This document shows positions 26,390 through 35,807 of a stretch of DNA of 64,000 nucleotides, in pieces. The position numbers and the translations under genes are program-made. Source of the stretch: Ruminococcus sp. (GTDB lineage Bacteria; Bacillota; Clostridia; Oscillospirales; Ruminococcaceae); assembly GCA_017542475.1 (NCBI GenBank), contig JAFXXD010000031.1, forward strand, positions 1-64,000. Direction: 5' to 3'. Each line of letters opens with the position of its first letter. The stretch's first letter is position 1. The notes below the pieces were generated by a model, which did not search any database, was not told the origin of the DNA, and saw only the letters and a program-made list of their open reading frames with translations.

Positions 26390-27334
26390 TCATACTCTGC
26401 CGTAATTTGCTATAGCTTTTTTGGAATTTTCCAAAATTTCATATTTTTTACTAAAATCGTCTGTGATAATCCACCTGATACGTTCATTTCTCCTAAACCA
26501 CGTGAGCTGTCTTTTCGCGTAACGGCGGGACTCCTGCTTGATTTTGTCGATACAGTCGTTAAGGCACATCTCGTTCTCGAAGAAGGGTATCAGCTCCTTG
26601 TAGCCGATGGCGTTGGCGGCTGTGCGCATATTCCCCTCGGCATAGACTGCCCGTGCCTCCTCGACGAGCCCCGCCCGCACCATAGCGTCCACGCGGGCAT
26701 TTATGCGCTCGTACAGCACAGACCTGTCGGCGGCGTTCAGTCCCAGTATCAGCGCGTCGTAGGGGCTTTCTTCGGCTATGCTCTCGGCTTTGAGCTCGCT
26801 GAACAGCCTCCCCGTGAGATGAATGACCTCCAGAGCCCGCACCACGCGGACGGTGTTGTTCATATGAATCGACTCGGCGGCTACAGGGTCAGCCGACACA
26901 AGCTCGGCGTACAGCGCCTCGCTGCCCTTTTCACGGGCGAGGGCGTGCAGGCTCTCGCGGTAGGCGGGGTCGCTCTTCATCTCCGAGAACTGCACATTGT
27001 TGAGGAGGGAATCCACGTAAAGCCCCGTCCCGCCGACGATTATCGGGAGCTTTCCCCTGCCGAGGATATCGGCGATGACCTCGCGCGCCATCTTCACGTA
27101 GTCTGCCGCCGAGAACGGCGTGTCGCGGTTTATCACGCTGATGAGGTGGTGGGGTATGCCCTGCATCTCCTCGGCTGTCGGCTTGGCGGAGGCTATGTCC
27201 ATGCCCTTGTATATCTGCATGGAATCGGCGGAAACGACCTCGCCGCCGTATTCCTTGGCGAGCTCGGCGCCGAGCCACGTCTTGCCCGAAGCAGTCGGTC
27301 CGACCACCGCGAGCACGAACGGTTTACTGTTCAT
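26390..27334 (-). CDS. miaA: tRNA dimethylallyltransferase
   Basis: 314 residues. Adds dimethylallyl to A37 of tRNAs reading UNN codons; MiaB, also in this window, then adds methylthio. The P-loop GPTASGKT is at the N-terminus, followed by SADSMQIYKGMDIASAKP and the catalytic region IIVGGTGLYVDSLL. The C-terminal tRNA-binding part ends with KRQLTWFRR. Ribosome site GGAGGTG before the ATG. Confidence 0.97.
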   Translation of the reverse strand: MNSKPFVLAVVGPTASGKTWLGAELAKEYGGEVVSADSMQIYKGMDIASAKPTAEEMQGIPHHLISVINRDTPFSAADYVKMAREVIADILGRGKLPIIVGGTGLYVDSLLNNVQFSEMKSDPAYRESLHALAREKGSEALYAELVSADPVAAESIHMNNTVRVVRALEVIHLTGRLFSELKAESIAEESPYDALILGLNAADRSVLYERINARVDAMVRAGLVEEARAVYAEGNMRTAANAIGYKELIPFFENEMCLNDCIDKIKQESRRYAKRQLTWFRRNERIRWIITDDFSKKYEILENSKKAIANYGRV

Positions 27335-27426
27335 ATTGTCACCTCCGATGAGAGAGCTCAGAGCTCAGAATTGTATGATACGCGGCGAAAGACTGCCGCC
27401 TTGAAGAATCTACAGCGCGAAACACG

Positions 27427-27595
27427 GGTTCCAAGGGACTGTGTCCCTTGGCGAATTCCAAAGGCAGAGCCTTTGGCAGGGCGTGGGACAGCGTCCCACA
27501 CACGAAGTGCGCTCTGCAAGGGGATGAATTCAAAAACAGTCCGGTGGACTGTTTTTGAAGAGGGGAGGCTCTGCAAGAGAGAGCCTCCCCTTCTT
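27427..27595. repeat. family C hairpin chain
   Basis: Hairpins CCAAGGGACTGTGTCCCTTGG-type, CCAAAGGCAGAGCCTTTGG, GTGGGACAGCGTCCCAC, CAAAAACAGTCC/GGACTGTTTTTG and GGGGAGGCTC/GAGCCTCCCC, one after another. Joints GGGTTCCAAGG and GAATTCCAAAGG match those at 4.4 kb. Upstream, 27345-27372 holds GAGCTCA heptamers. The gap between mutL and miaA holds nothing else that I see. Confidence 0.65.
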
Positions 27596-27656
27596 CCGTT
27601 TCATATTTGCTTGCCTGCGGAGTTACCTCCGCACGATATTACAATGCCGTTTGGGC

Positions 27657-27684
27657 TGAACGCCGAGGGCGGCGTTCCCTACAC
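27657..27684. repeat. family A hairpin unit
   Basis: GAACGCCGAGGGCGGCGTTC then CCTACA, four bases from the mutL stop codon. On the minus strand it may slow or shield the mutL message end. Confidence 0.65.
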
Positions 27685-27687
27685 AGG

Positions 27688-29682
27688 TCACGTCCGCCTG
27701 AACTGGTGGTCGATGTTGTACTTCGTCATCGTGAACATCACGGGACGTCCGTGCGGACAGTGGCGGATATTCTCGTTGTAGCAGACCTGCTCCGCAAGCG
27801 CTTGCAGCTCCTCGGGCGAGTTCTTGTCGTTCGCCTTTATCGCCGATTTGCAGGCGACAGTATGCAGCATATCGTCGAGCAGCCCCGACTGCGGGTTCGC
27901 CTTGTGCAGACGCAGATTGTTCGCGACCTCGCAGATGATGTCCTCGATGTCGGCTTCCATTATGAACGTGGGCACAGCCGTCGCGACTATGCACGGTCTC
28001 TGCGTGAAATCGAACGTGAAGCCGAGGTCGGCGAGGAGCTCCTGCTCCCCTTCCATCGCGTCTATCTCCTCCGCCGTGAGCAGCACCTTTATGCCTGTGA
28101 GCAGGCTCTGGCTGTACTGGCGGCAGTTGCGGCTGCGCAGGCGCTCGAAGATTATGCGCTCGTGGGCGGCGTGCTTGTCTATCATTATCATTTTGCCAGC
28201 GCTCTCGCAGATGACGTAGAGCCCGAAAGCCTCGCCGATGACCTTTATATCGGGGAATTCCTCGTGCAGAGCGTCCACAGGCTCGGGCTTTTTCTCGGGC
28301 TCGGGAGCTGCGGGCTTCGCGAACGAGCTCGCGCTGATGTAGGTGAAGCCTTCGATGGAGGCATCGGGTACGGGCTCGGGCTCGGGAGCCATAGCAGGCT
28401 TCGTGTCGGCAATTACAGGCTTGGGCTCGGACTTGGCAGCGGTAACGCCGCTCTCGCCGAAGTGCTCGAACGGGCGTATGCCTACGACCTCCGCGCCGTC
28501 CTCCTCGAGCTTTACAGGCGTCGTATATACGGGCTTTTTGGGAGCCTTCACGGGCTCGGGAGCAGCGAGCTCCTGCTCCTTCTGCGCTATCTGCTCCACG
28601 GGCGTGAACATTATCTCCTGCTGGACGGGCGGCTCCTCGGGAGGCGGCGCTGTCCAGTCGGTGCGCGGCTTGAGCTCGAATTCGTAGATGAGCCCGTCGT
28701 TCATCAGCGCATTCTTCACGCCGAAATATATCGCGTCGGACACGCTGCGCTCGTCGGTGAAGCGCACCTCAGCCTTTGCGGGGTGGATATTGACGTCCAT
28801 TGCCGCGGGAGCGAGGTCTATCATCATCACGCAGGCGGGGAATTTTCCCGTCATTATCATATTGCTGTAGGCGTTCTCCAGCGCCGCCGAGCACAGCCGC
28901 GAGCGCACGTATCTGCCGTTGACGAAGAAGTTCTGGAAAGCCCTGTTATTGCGGGAATAGAGCGGCTTTATCACGTAGCCGCTGACGTGTATGCCGTGGT
29001 ATTCGTAGTCGCAGGGAATGAGATCGCGGGCGAAATCGCGCCCGTAGACCGCGTATACCGCCGAAAACAGCTCGCCGTCGCCCGCGGAGTTGAACTCCAT
29101 ACGGTTGTCACGTATGAGCTTGAACGCGACGGACGGGTGCGAGAGCGTTATCTTTTGCATTATATTGCTGATAGCGTTAGCCTCGGTGACGTCCTTCTTC
29201 ATAAACTTTGCCCTCGCGGGGACGTTGTAGAAGAGGTCGCGGATTATTATGGTCGTACCGTCGGGGCAGCCGCTCTTCTCGTGCGATTTTTCCACGCTCC
29301 CGTCTATGGTGTAGAGCGTGCCGTACTCGTCCTCGCGGCGCTTTGTCATTACCTCCACCCTTGCCACCGCCGACACCGAGGCGAGAGCCTCTCCGCGGAA
29401 GCCGAGGGTGCGTATGTCGTCGAGGTCTGCTTTTGCGACTATCTTGCTCGTAGCGTGTCGGAGAAAAGCCGTCGGGACGTCCTCGAACGCCATACCGCAG
29501 CCGTCGTCGGTGACGCGCATATACGTCGTGCCGCCGTTCTTTATCTCGACGGTGATATGCTTGGCGCCCGAATCTATCGAGTTCTCCACGAGCTCCTTTA
29601 TTACCGAGGCAGGACGCTCTATGACCTCGCCCGCGGCTATGAGCTCGGATATCTCCTTGCTCAGTACGTTTATCTGCGGCAT
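27688..29682 (-). CDS. mutL: DNA mismatch repair protein MutL
   Basis: 664 residues from the ATG at 29682 with AAAGGAG upstream. GHKL ATPase at the N-terminus: IAAGEVIERPASVIKELVEN, DDGCGM, GFRGEALASV. The C-terminal part has the endonuclease motif DKHAAHERIIFE and the metal site CPHGRP, so this is the nicking type of MutL found in organisms without MutH. The linker between is Pro/Glu-rich. It follows mutS with about 110 bases between, filled by repeats. Confidence 0.96.
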   Translation of the reverse strand: MPQINVLSKEISELIAAGEVIERPASVIKELVENSIDSGAKHITVEIKNGGTTYMRVTDDGCGMAFEDVPTAFLRHATSKIVAKADLDDIRTLGFRGEALASVSAVARVEVMTKRREDEYGTLYTIDGSVEKSHEKSGCPDGTTIIIRDLFYNVPARAKFMKKDVTEANAISNIMQKITLSHPSVAFKLIRDNRMEFNSAGDGELFSAVYAVYGRDFARDLIPCDYEYHGIHVSGYVIKPLYSRNNRAFQNFFVNGRYVRSRLCSAALENAYSNMIMTGKFPACVMMIDLAPAAMDVNIHPAKAEVRFTDERSVSDAIYFGVKNALMNDGLIYEFELKPRTDWTAPPPEEPPVQQEIMFTPVEQIAQKEQELAAPEPVKAPKKPVYTTPVKLEEDGAEVVGIRPFEHFGESGVTAAKSEPKPVIADTKPAMAPEPEPVPDASIEGFTYISASSFAKPAAPEPEKKPEPVDALHEEFPDIKVIGEAFGLYVICESAGKMIMIDKHAAHERIIFERLRSRNCRQYSQSLLTGIKVLLTAEEIDAMEGEQELLADLGFTFDFTQRPCIVATAVPTFIMEADIEDIICEVANNLRLHKANPQSGLLDDMLHTVACKSAIKANDKNSPEELQALAEQVCYNENIRHCPHGRPVMFTMTKYNIDHQFRRT

Positions 29683-29721
29683 TGCCTTCTCCTTTCGCAT
29701 ATTGGGTAAAGAATAATCAGT

Positions 29722-29790
29722 TGTAGGGGCTGATGCCCTCATCAGCCCGCATAATATCAGTCGGGGCGATGTGGGCATCGCCCCCTACAG
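29722..29790. repeat. family A hairpin repeats, two units
   Basis: TGTAGGGGCTGATGCC with ATCAGCCC, then GGGGCGATGTGGGCATCGCC with CCTACA, facing each other. They fill the mutS-mutL gap. Confidence 0.75.
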
Positions 29791-29792
29791 GT

Positions 29793-32414
29793 TCAGTTTT
29801 CCATAACAGCTATCATATCCGTGAGCAGACTGCGGCATTCCGCGTCCGAGAGCTCGTCGATATTGGTGCGGCTCAGCATATCGAGTGCCGCCTCGCGCCC
29901 GAGACTGCCGAAGCTTATCTGCCCGCCGTCGTCGCGTACTACGCCGCTCTTTTCAGCGGCGTGCGAGCGCTCCATTTCCTCAAGAAGCTCCTTTGCCCTC
30001 GCGAGCACCTTCGTCGGCAGTCCCGCGAGCTTTGCCACGTCTACGCCGTAGCTCTCGTCAACTCCGCCGCGCACTATCTTGCGCAGGAAGCGTATCGTAC
30101 CGCCGTGCTTGTTCACGGCTATGCTGTAGTTCTTCACGCCCTCAAGCTCGTTTTCGAGCCCTATCAGCTCGTGGTAATGGGTCGCGAACATTGTCTTGCA
30201 GCCGAGCTTCTTCGACGTGCAGATGTGCTCCGCGACCGCGCGGGCTATGCTCACGCCGTCAAATGTGGAGGTTCCGCGTCCCACCTCGTCGAGGATGACA
30301 AGGCTGTCGGGCGTGGCATTCCGCAGTATATCGGACACCTCGCTCATCTCGACCATGAACGTGGACTGTCCCGCGGTGAGGTCGTCGGAGGCTCCCACGC
30401 GGGTGAATATCTTGTCAACTACCGATATCTTCGCCTTGTCTGCGGGCACGAAGCTTCCCACCTGCGCCATCAGCACGATGAGGGCTGTCTGGCGCATATA
30501 CGTCGATTTACCTGACATATTCGGACCTGTGATTATCTCCATACGGTCGGCTTTCTTGTCTATGTACACGTCGTTCGGCACGAACATCTCGTTTTCCAGC
30601 ATCAGCTCCACGACAGGGTGGCGTCCCGCCTTGATGTCGACAGCGCCGTCTATCGCGATATCGGGCTTTACGTAGTTGTTGCGCAGGGCTACGTCCGCGA
30701 ACGAGCACAGCACGTCCACTGCCGCGACCGCCGAAGCCGTCTTCTGTACGGGCTCGAGCCTCGTTGCGAGGAAGTCGCGCACCTCCGAGAAGATGTCCGC
30801 TTCAAGCTGGAGAGCCTTGTCCTTCGCGCCGAGTATCGCATTTTCGGCGTTTTTGAGCTCCTCGGTGATGAAGCGCTCGGCGTTGGCGAGGGTCTGCTTG
30901 CGTATCCAGCCCTCGGGTATGAGCTCGTAGTACGAGCGCGTTACCTCCAGATAGTAGCCGAATACGCGGTTATAGCCGATTTTCAGGTTCTTTATGCCCG
31001 TCGCGTCCTTCTCGCGCTGCTCTATCTCAGTGATGATGTCCTTGCCGTGGTTCATTATGTGGCGGAGCTGATCGAGCTCCTCGTTGAAGCCGTCCTTTAT
31101 CACGCCGCCGTCCTTGACCGAAACAGGCGGTTCCTCCATTATCGCGTTCTCTACGAGCTTCACTATCTCGTCGAGGGTGGATATCTCGGAATCGAGCCTT
31201 GCGAGCAGCTTCGAGCTGCCCAGCTGCGCGAGCTCCTTTTTCAGCGCAGGCAGCTGCATTGCCGTCGCGGAGAGGGACTTCAGGTCGCGCGGTGTCGCCG
31301 ACTTGTACATCACCTTCGTCATCAGGCGTTCGAGGTCGTATACCCTCTCCAGCAGAGCCTGCATATCCGCGAGGGACACGCTCCTGCAGTACAGAGCCTC
31401 GACCGCGTCAAGGCGCTCGATTATGCGGGCGGGACTTTTAAGCGGCTGCTCTATCCAGCTTCTCAGCATACGGCGTCCCATTGAGGTCTTGGTCGAATCG
31501 AGCACCCACATCAGTGAGCCCTTCTTCTCCTTGCTGCGCATAGTCTCGGTGAGCTCAAGGTTTCGCCTTGCGTTGAGGTCGAGCCCCATATAAGCGTCGC
31601 CCTGCATAAGCTGTATCGCAGTAAAGCGCGAAACGTTGTTCTTCTGCGTCTCGCGTATGTAGTCGAACAGTCCGCAGACAGCATAGCAGTCCGCACCGTC
31701 CTCGGATATGCCGAGCTCCGCCATGGACTTCACACCGAATACCTGCTTTACGTAGTCTATCCTCTCGGGCGTGCGGAAGCATACCGTGTCGCGCAGAGTT
31801 ACCGCGCAGTCGAGCCTTACCTTCACGAATTCAGCCACGTTCTTCATCGAGAGGAAGTTCTCTGGGAATATCATCTCCGCGGGTCTGCACCGCGAGAGCT
31901 CGTTGATAACGTCGGCTTCCATATCCTTGCCCTCGAACACGCACAGGCTCGCCTCGCCCGTCGATATATCGGCAGAGGCAACGCCGCAGGTCTTGTGCTC
32001 GGCGTCGTAGTAAACGCTGCACAGGTAGTTGTTAGCGCCGTCCTCGAGCATCTCCGAATCGGTCAGAGTGCCCGCAGTCACCACGCGTATTACGTCGCGG
32101 ACAACTATCCCCTTCGTCTCGGCGGGGTCGGTCAGCTGCTCGCACACCGCCACCTTGAAGCCCATCTCTATGAGCCGCTTTATGTACATATCCGCGGCGT
32201 GATAAGGGACACCGCACATCGGCGCTCTCTCCTCAAGACCGCAGTCCCTGCCCGTGAGGGTCAGCTCGAGCGCCTTCGACACAGTTATAGCGTCGTCGAA
32301 GAACATCTCGTAGAAGTCGCCAAGACGGAAGAACAGTATGCAGTCGGGGTACTTGTCCTTGACCTCGAAATACTGCTGCATCATCGGCGATATCTTGCTT
32401 CTGTCGATATCCAT
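29793..32414 (-). CDS. mutS: DNA mismatch recognition protein MutS
   Basis: 873 residues from the ATG at 32414; another ATG two codons upstream is only three bases from the AAGGAG ribosome site. N-terminal mismatch-binding motif FFRLGDFYEMFF. Walker A GPNMSGKST, then ILDEVGRGTSTFDG and ATHYHEL. It detects mismatches and recruits MutL. The order miaB-YlbF-like-mutS-mutL resembles the Bacillus miaB-ymcA-mutS-mutL region. Confidence 0.97.
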   Translation of the reverse strand: MDIDRSKISPMMQQYFEVKDKYPDCILFFRLGDFYEMFFDDAITVSKALELTLTGRDCGLEERAPMCGVPYHAADMYIKRLIEMGFKVAVCEQLTDPAETKGIVVRDVIRVVTAGTLTDSEMLEDGANNYLCSVYYDAEHKTCGVASADISTGEASLCVFEGKDMEADVINELSRCRPAEMIFPENFLSMKNVAEFVKVRLDCAVTLRDTVCFRTPERIDYVKQVFGVKSMAELGISEDGADCYAVCGLFDYIRETQKNNVSRFTAIQLMQGDAYMGLDLNARRNLELTETMRSKEKKGSLMWVLDSTKTSMGRRMLRSWIEQPLKSPARIIERLDAVEALYCRSVSLADMQALLERVYDLERLMTKVMYKSATPRDLKSLSATAMQLPALKKELAQLGSSKLLARLDSEISTLDEIVKLVENAIMEEPPVSVKDGGVIKDGFNEELDQLRHIMNHGKDIITEIEQREKDATGIKNLKIGYNRVFGYYLEVTRSYYELIPEGWIRKQTLANAERFITEELKNAENAILGAKDKALQLEADIFSEVRDFLATRLEPVQKTASAVAAVDVLCSFADVALRNNYVKPDIAIDGAVDIKAGRHPVVELMLENEMFVPNDVYIDKKADRMEIITGPNMSGKSTYMRQTALIVLMAQVGSFVPADKAKISVVDKIFTRVGASDDLTAGQSTFMVEMSEVSDILRNATPDSLVILDEVGRGTSTFDGVSIARAVAEHICTSKKLGCKTMFATHYHELIGLENELEGVKNYSIAVNKHGGTIRFLRKIVRGGVDESYGVDVAKLAGLPTKVLARAKELLEEMERSHAAEKSGVVRDDGGQISFGSLGREAALDMLSRTNIDELSDAECRSLLTDMIAVMEN

Positions 32415-32459
32415 TATCATTTTCTCCTTATCGTGGATTTTTCGTTGGTTGATATACCG

Positions 32460-32575
32460 TGTAGGGACGACCATTGGTCGTCCGCATATATCAAATCGGC
32501 TGATGTTTCTGTAATTGCGGACGCGCAATGCGCGTCCCTACAATTGGTAAGGCGCGCGGGAAAAGACCCGCCACC
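32460..32575. repeat. family A hairpin repeats, three units
   Basis: GGGACGACCATTGGTCGTCC at 32464, GGACGCGCAATGCGCGTCC at 32519 (inverted orientation) and a shorter GCGGGAAAAGACCCGC. Joint phrases GGTAAGGCGCG and GTTTCTGTAATTGCGG occur. Located between the YlbF-family gene and mutS. Confidence 0.75.
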
Positions 32576-32632
32576 CATTTCGGTAAACGAGTTTACGAGT
32601 GTCCGCGTGAACCGCCCGCGGGAGCTCCCCGC

Positions 32633-33037
32633 TCAGTGACAGCCGCCGCAGGTCGCACAGCTGCCCGTGCAGCCCGATGCGGGCTCGCAGGTGGCGGGGT
32701 CTTCGCCGTTCGCAGACATAGTGATTATCTCCTGTATATTGCCGACAAGCTGCTCCAGCGACTTCTGCGCCGCCGAGAACACTATCATATTCTTGTTCGA
32801 CATTATCTTGTTGTACGTCTCTTTGATATTGTCGTCGAGCTCCTTCACCTTATCGGTGTCCTTGTTCTCCTTGGTGAGCTCCATACTGAGGTCGTAGCGC
32901 ATCTTCTCGAAGCTGTCGATGTCCTTCTGGAGCTCCTCGTCTGCGTCATTCACCTGCTTCGCGAGCATATACGCGATGTAGCGGTCGTCCGTCTGGAGAG
33001 CCTTTCCGAGCTCCCTTGCCATTTCGATTATATCCAT
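32633..33037 (-). CDS. YlbF/YmcA-family protein with Cys-rich tail
   Basis: 134 residues. Helical YlbF/YmcA fold: two long helices with alternating charged and hydrophobic residues (about 1-105). The last 20 residues hold five cysteines, in the order CEPASGCTGSC-ATCGGC, plus a final His. In Bacillus, YlbF, YmcA and YaaT form a complex carrying iron-sulfur clusters that affects RNase Y and sporulation; the tail here could bind such a cluster. Placed between miaB and mutS as ymcA is in Bacillus. Family assignment is by fold pattern and position; the cluster is inferred. Confidence 0.75.
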   Translation of the reverse strand: MDIIEMARELGKALQTDDRYIAYMLAKQVNDADEELQKDIDSFEKMRYDLSMELTKENKDTDKVKELDDNIKETYNKIMSNKNMIVFSAAQKSLEQLVGNIQEIITMSANGEDPATCEPASGCTGSCATCGGCH

Positions 33038-33054
33038 TGTGATTACTCCTTTTC

Positions 33055-33888
33055 TTAGTGTGATGCCCAGCCGAAGCCGAAGTCGATGTAGAGCCCGTCT
33101 AACTCCTCGTACTCGCTGTAGGCGTAGTTGATATACGATTTTATTTCCGTGTTCTTATCGAAGCTGTAGGCGCTGATGTAGTCGATTCTCCACACGTTCT
33201 GCGCCATCTCGAGCTGCTCGTAGGACTCGTCGTCCTCGAGAGAGTGGCTGTACTCCTTGTGCAGTGACAGGTTGAAGTTGTCATCCATATTGTACCACAG
33301 CATGGACATCTCGCCCATATGTCCCTGTATAAGGACGAAGTCGCCGTCTGTGTCGTCGCGGGCGAATACGGCGTGGCTGCCGCCGATCTGTCTGACCATC
33401 CGAAGCCTTGCATCGAGGTCAACCGTGTAGATATCGGTCAGGAAATCAGCCTCGCAGGTACCGTGCTTGAAGATGAGCTCGGGAATTCCGTCGGCGTCAA
33501 TGTCATACGTCGCATAGGCTATGCTCACACAGCCGTCGTTTGTCTCGTATATCTCATCCCACGCTCTCTTAACTGTATCCGTGTAGAGATCAGGATAGGC
33601 GTCGAGCCTGTCCGTGAATGTAGCCGTGCCGCCCGACGAGCTTGTAGTTGTGGCGGCGACAGTAGTAGTCGTTGCCGCGGTCGTGGTGGTCGCCTTTGTG
33701 GTCGCGGGCTTGGTCTTTTTCGTGGTCACCGCCTCTGTCGTTGGCTCTGTTTCAGGCTCCGTGGTGGTCGCAGCCGTAGTCGCCGCGCTCACGGGCTCAG
33801 GCTTGCTTATCTCCTCATTTGGCTCGTCAACTCCGCAGCCCGCAAGTAATAGCGTCGTCAGGCACGATAATGCTATCAGTTTTTTCAT
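33055..33888 (-). CDS. secreted lipoprotein with Thr-rich linker
   Basis: 277 residues. Lipobox LLAGC at about 18, then an extended Thr/Ala/Glu/Lys linker (about 30-95) of the kind common in Ruminococcus surface proteins. The C-terminal domain (about 100-277) has a calcium-loop-like DIDADGIPELIF, which resembles FG-GAP/VCBS-type strands. No enzymatic motif is recognised. Ribosome site AAGGAGAGG. It is transcribed with the YlbF-family gene but its job is unknown. Confidence 0.7.
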   Translation of the reverse strand: MKKLIALSCLTTLLLAGCGVDEPNEEISKPEPVSAATTAATTTEPETEPTTEAVTTKKTKPATTKATTTTAATTTTVAATTTSSSGGTATFTDRLDAYPDLYTDTVKRAWDEIYETNDGCVSIAYATYDIDADGIPELIFKHGTCEADFLTDIYTVDLDARLRMVRQIGGSHAVFARDDTDGDFVLIQGHMGEMSMLWYNMDDNFNLSLHKEYSHSLEDDESYEQLEMAQNVWRIDYISAYSFDKNTEIKSYINYAYSEYEELDGLYIDFGFGWASH

Positions 33889-33911
33889 ATAACCTCTCCT
33901 TTATTTCAGCT

Positions 33912-34093
33912 GCGGGCGGACCCGTGTTTCCGCCCCTACAGGTCATTTCCATTCAACCGAATGTAGGGGACGGCGTCCTCGACGTCCCGTCGATATACAG
34001 ACAAACCAAATTCAACCGATTGTAGGGACGCCCATCGGGCGTCCGTCTGCCGTTTGTCCGTTATTTACGGACGCCCGATGGGCGTCCCTACAC
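33912..34093. repeat. family A hairpin repeats, four units
   Basis: Units near 33912, 33962, 34021 and 34068. The last two are the same unit in opposite orientation (GGGACGCCCATCGGGCGTCC and its reverse complement), so the pair could also fold on itself. The joint CAACCGA-TGTAGGG is repeated at 33955, 34013 and 35913. It lies between miaB and the lipoprotein gene and touches the miaB stop codon. Confidence 0.8.
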
Positions 34094-35461
34094 CTACACG
34101 CGCCGCCCGCGCACAGCCCAGTTCATGGCTTCGGTTATCTCGACGTCCACGAACTGCCCTATCAGCGAGCTGTCGCCCTCAAGCTCGACTATGATGAACT
34201 CGCTGCTCTTGCCCGAAACATAGCCCTCGCGCTTCTTTGAGACGTCGTCCACCAGCACCCTCATTCTCCTGCCGATGAAGCGCTTGTAGTGCTCGGTGGA
34301 TATCTCACGCTGGAGCTCCAGCAGCCGCCGCATACGCGCTCCCTTCTCCTCCTCGGAGACAGCGTCGGGCATTTCCGCCGCCTTAGTGCCCGTCCTGCGC
34401 GAATAGATGAACGAGTAGATGTTGTCGTAGCGCACGCGCTCCATTATCGCGAGGGTCGCCTCGAAGTCCTCCTCCGTCTCGTCGGGGAAGCCGACTATGA
34501 TGTCCGTAGTCAGCGAGAAATCGGGGTCGCGGCGGCGTATCTCGTCAACTATGCCGAGGTACTTCTCAGCCGTGTAGCGCCTGTTCATACGTCGGAGCAC
34601 CCCGTCGCTGCCGCTCTGTACGGGCAGGTGCAGATGCTTGGCTACCTTGTCGCACTCGAATATGGCGTCTATCAGCTCCGCGGACGCGTCCTTCGGGTGC
34701 GAGGACATAAAGCGTATCCAGAAGTCGCCCTCTATCGCGTTGAGCCGCCTCAGCAGCTGCGGGAAGCTCATCTCCCCGCCGAGGTCGTTGCCGTAGGAAT
34801 TGACGTTCTGTCCCAGCAGCATTATCTCCTTGTAGCCGTCCCGCACCAGTCCCTCGACCTCGGAAATAATGTCCTCGGGACGGCGGCTGCGCTCTCTGCC
34901 GCGGACATACGGCACTATGCAGTAGGTGCAGAAGTTGTTGCAGCCGAACATTATCGGCACGCTCGCCTTGAAGCTGCTCTCGCGCACCTGCTCCGCCTGC
35001 GCGGAGAAGTCGTCGTATTCGGCTATATCAGCCGAGAATTTCGCCCCGTTGAGGCAGTCCAGCAGCAGCCTCGGCAGACCGTTTATCGCCGATGTGCCGA
35101 GCACGAAGTCCACCTGCGGGTAGGACTTCTTTATCTTTTCCGCGATGTGGCTCTGAGCCGTCATACAGCCCGCTATGCCGATTATCAGGTCGGGGCGGAG
35201 CTCCTTGAGCTTCTTCATGCTCCCGACTATGCCGAACACCCTGTCCTCGGCGTTCTCGCGGACTGCGCAGGTGTTGAGTATGATGAGGTCGGCTTGCGCC
35301 TCGTCCTCGGTGAAGCCGTAGCCCATTTTTCTGAGCAGTCCCTTTATCTTCTCGCCGTCCGATGTATTGAGCTGGCAGCCGAAGCTCCGCACATAGGCGA
35401 GGGGCTGTCTGCCGCCGAGAAGGCGCTTTATTTCGCTTATGATAACGGTGTTGTCGTTCAA
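34094..35461 (-). CDS. miaB: tRNA-2-methylthio-N6-dimethylallyladenosine synthase
   Basis: 455 residues from TTG at 35461, which has GGGAGG eight bases upstream. A longer frame to 35575 would begin upstream of the promoter found at 35498-35526, so it is rejected. Three domains: MTTase N-terminal cluster domain (CQLNTSDGEKI, NTCAVRENAE, GCMTAQ), radical SAM motif CNNFCTYC, and a C-terminal TRAM domain. It adds methylthio at C2 of i6A37 made by MiaA. Confidence 0.95.
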   Translation of the reverse strand: MNDNTVIISEIKRLLGGRQPLAYVRSFGCQLNTSDGEKIKGLLRKMGYGFTEDEAQADLIILNTCAVRENAEDRVFGIVGSMKKLKELRPDLIIGIAGCMTAQSHIAEKIKKSYPQVDFVLGTSAINGLPRLLLDCLNGAKFSADIAEYDDFSAQAEQVRESSFKASVPIMFGCNNFCTYCIVPYVRGRERSRRPEDIISEVEGLVRDGYKEIMLLGQNVNSYGNDLGGEMSFPQLLRRLNAIEGDFWIRFMSSHPKDASAELIDAIFECDKVAKHLHLPVQSGSDGVLRRMNRRYTAEKYLGIVDEIRRRDPDFSLTTDIIVGFPDETEEDFEATLAIMERVRYDNIYSFIYSRRTGTKAAEMPDAVSEEEKGARMRRLLELQREISTEHYKRFIGRRMRVLVDDVSKKREGYVSGKSSEFIIVELEGDSSLIGQFVDVEITEAMNWAVRGRRV

Positions 35462-35497
35462 TCTGCATACCTCCCGAACATTTTCCGCCAATATATC

Positions 35498-35526
35498 ATT
35501 ATAGCATAGTGTCCGAGAAAAAGCAA
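35498..35526 (-). promoter_or_regulatory. promoter of miaB
   Basis: -35 TTGCTT (35521-35526), 17 bases, -10 TATAAT (35498-35503). Transcription would begin about 30 bases before the TTG start codon. Confidence 0.7.
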
Positions 35527-35534
35527 GCCCGCGG

Positions 35535-35700
35535 GTGTGAGAACTCAGAGCTGAGAGTCTATGACAACAGGGCACTATATATCAGTTGTCATAGTCGTCA
35601 TAGTTGTCATTCAGAGCTAAGAGCTCAGTGCGCGTACCTTACCAATCAATAATACCTTGATATCTTGGTATCTTGGTATCTTGGTATCTTGACCGATGTA
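35535..35700. repeat. mixed short tandem repeats (family B arms)
   Basis: GAACTCA/GAGCTGA heptamers near 35540 and AGAGCTAAGAGCTCAG near 35615 flank a centre with TGACAAC and three copies of a GTCATAGTY nonamer. Next come four copies of TATCTTGG in tandem at 35657-35692. The matching GATACCAA copies are 400 bases away at 36087-36101, in the opposite orientation. Confidence 0.7.
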
Positions 35701-35732
35701 AAGCAATAAAGTGAAATTGAACAGGGACGGAA

Positions 35733-35797
35733 TTAATGAATATTGAAGAATGAATAATGAATAGTGAATAATTGCGGTGTCCGCTGACGCGGACGTA
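35733..35797. repeat. family B half element
   Basis: GAATAAT/GAATAGT heptamers, boundary GGTGTC, hairpin GTCCGCTGACGCGGAC; the second hairpin is missing and a family A unit begins 10 bases later. Confidence 0.65.
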
Positions 35798-35807
35798 TCT
35801 GAATAAT

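Noticed and set aside
29683-29778. N-terminal extension of mutL by 32 codons
   Set aside because: The extension is translated family A repeat; the internal ATG has an AAAGGAG site and starts with the family's N-terminus.
35462-35575. N-terminal extension of miaB by 38 codons
   Set aside because: It begins upstream of a good promoter and has no ribosome site; TTG 35461 has GGGAGG in place.
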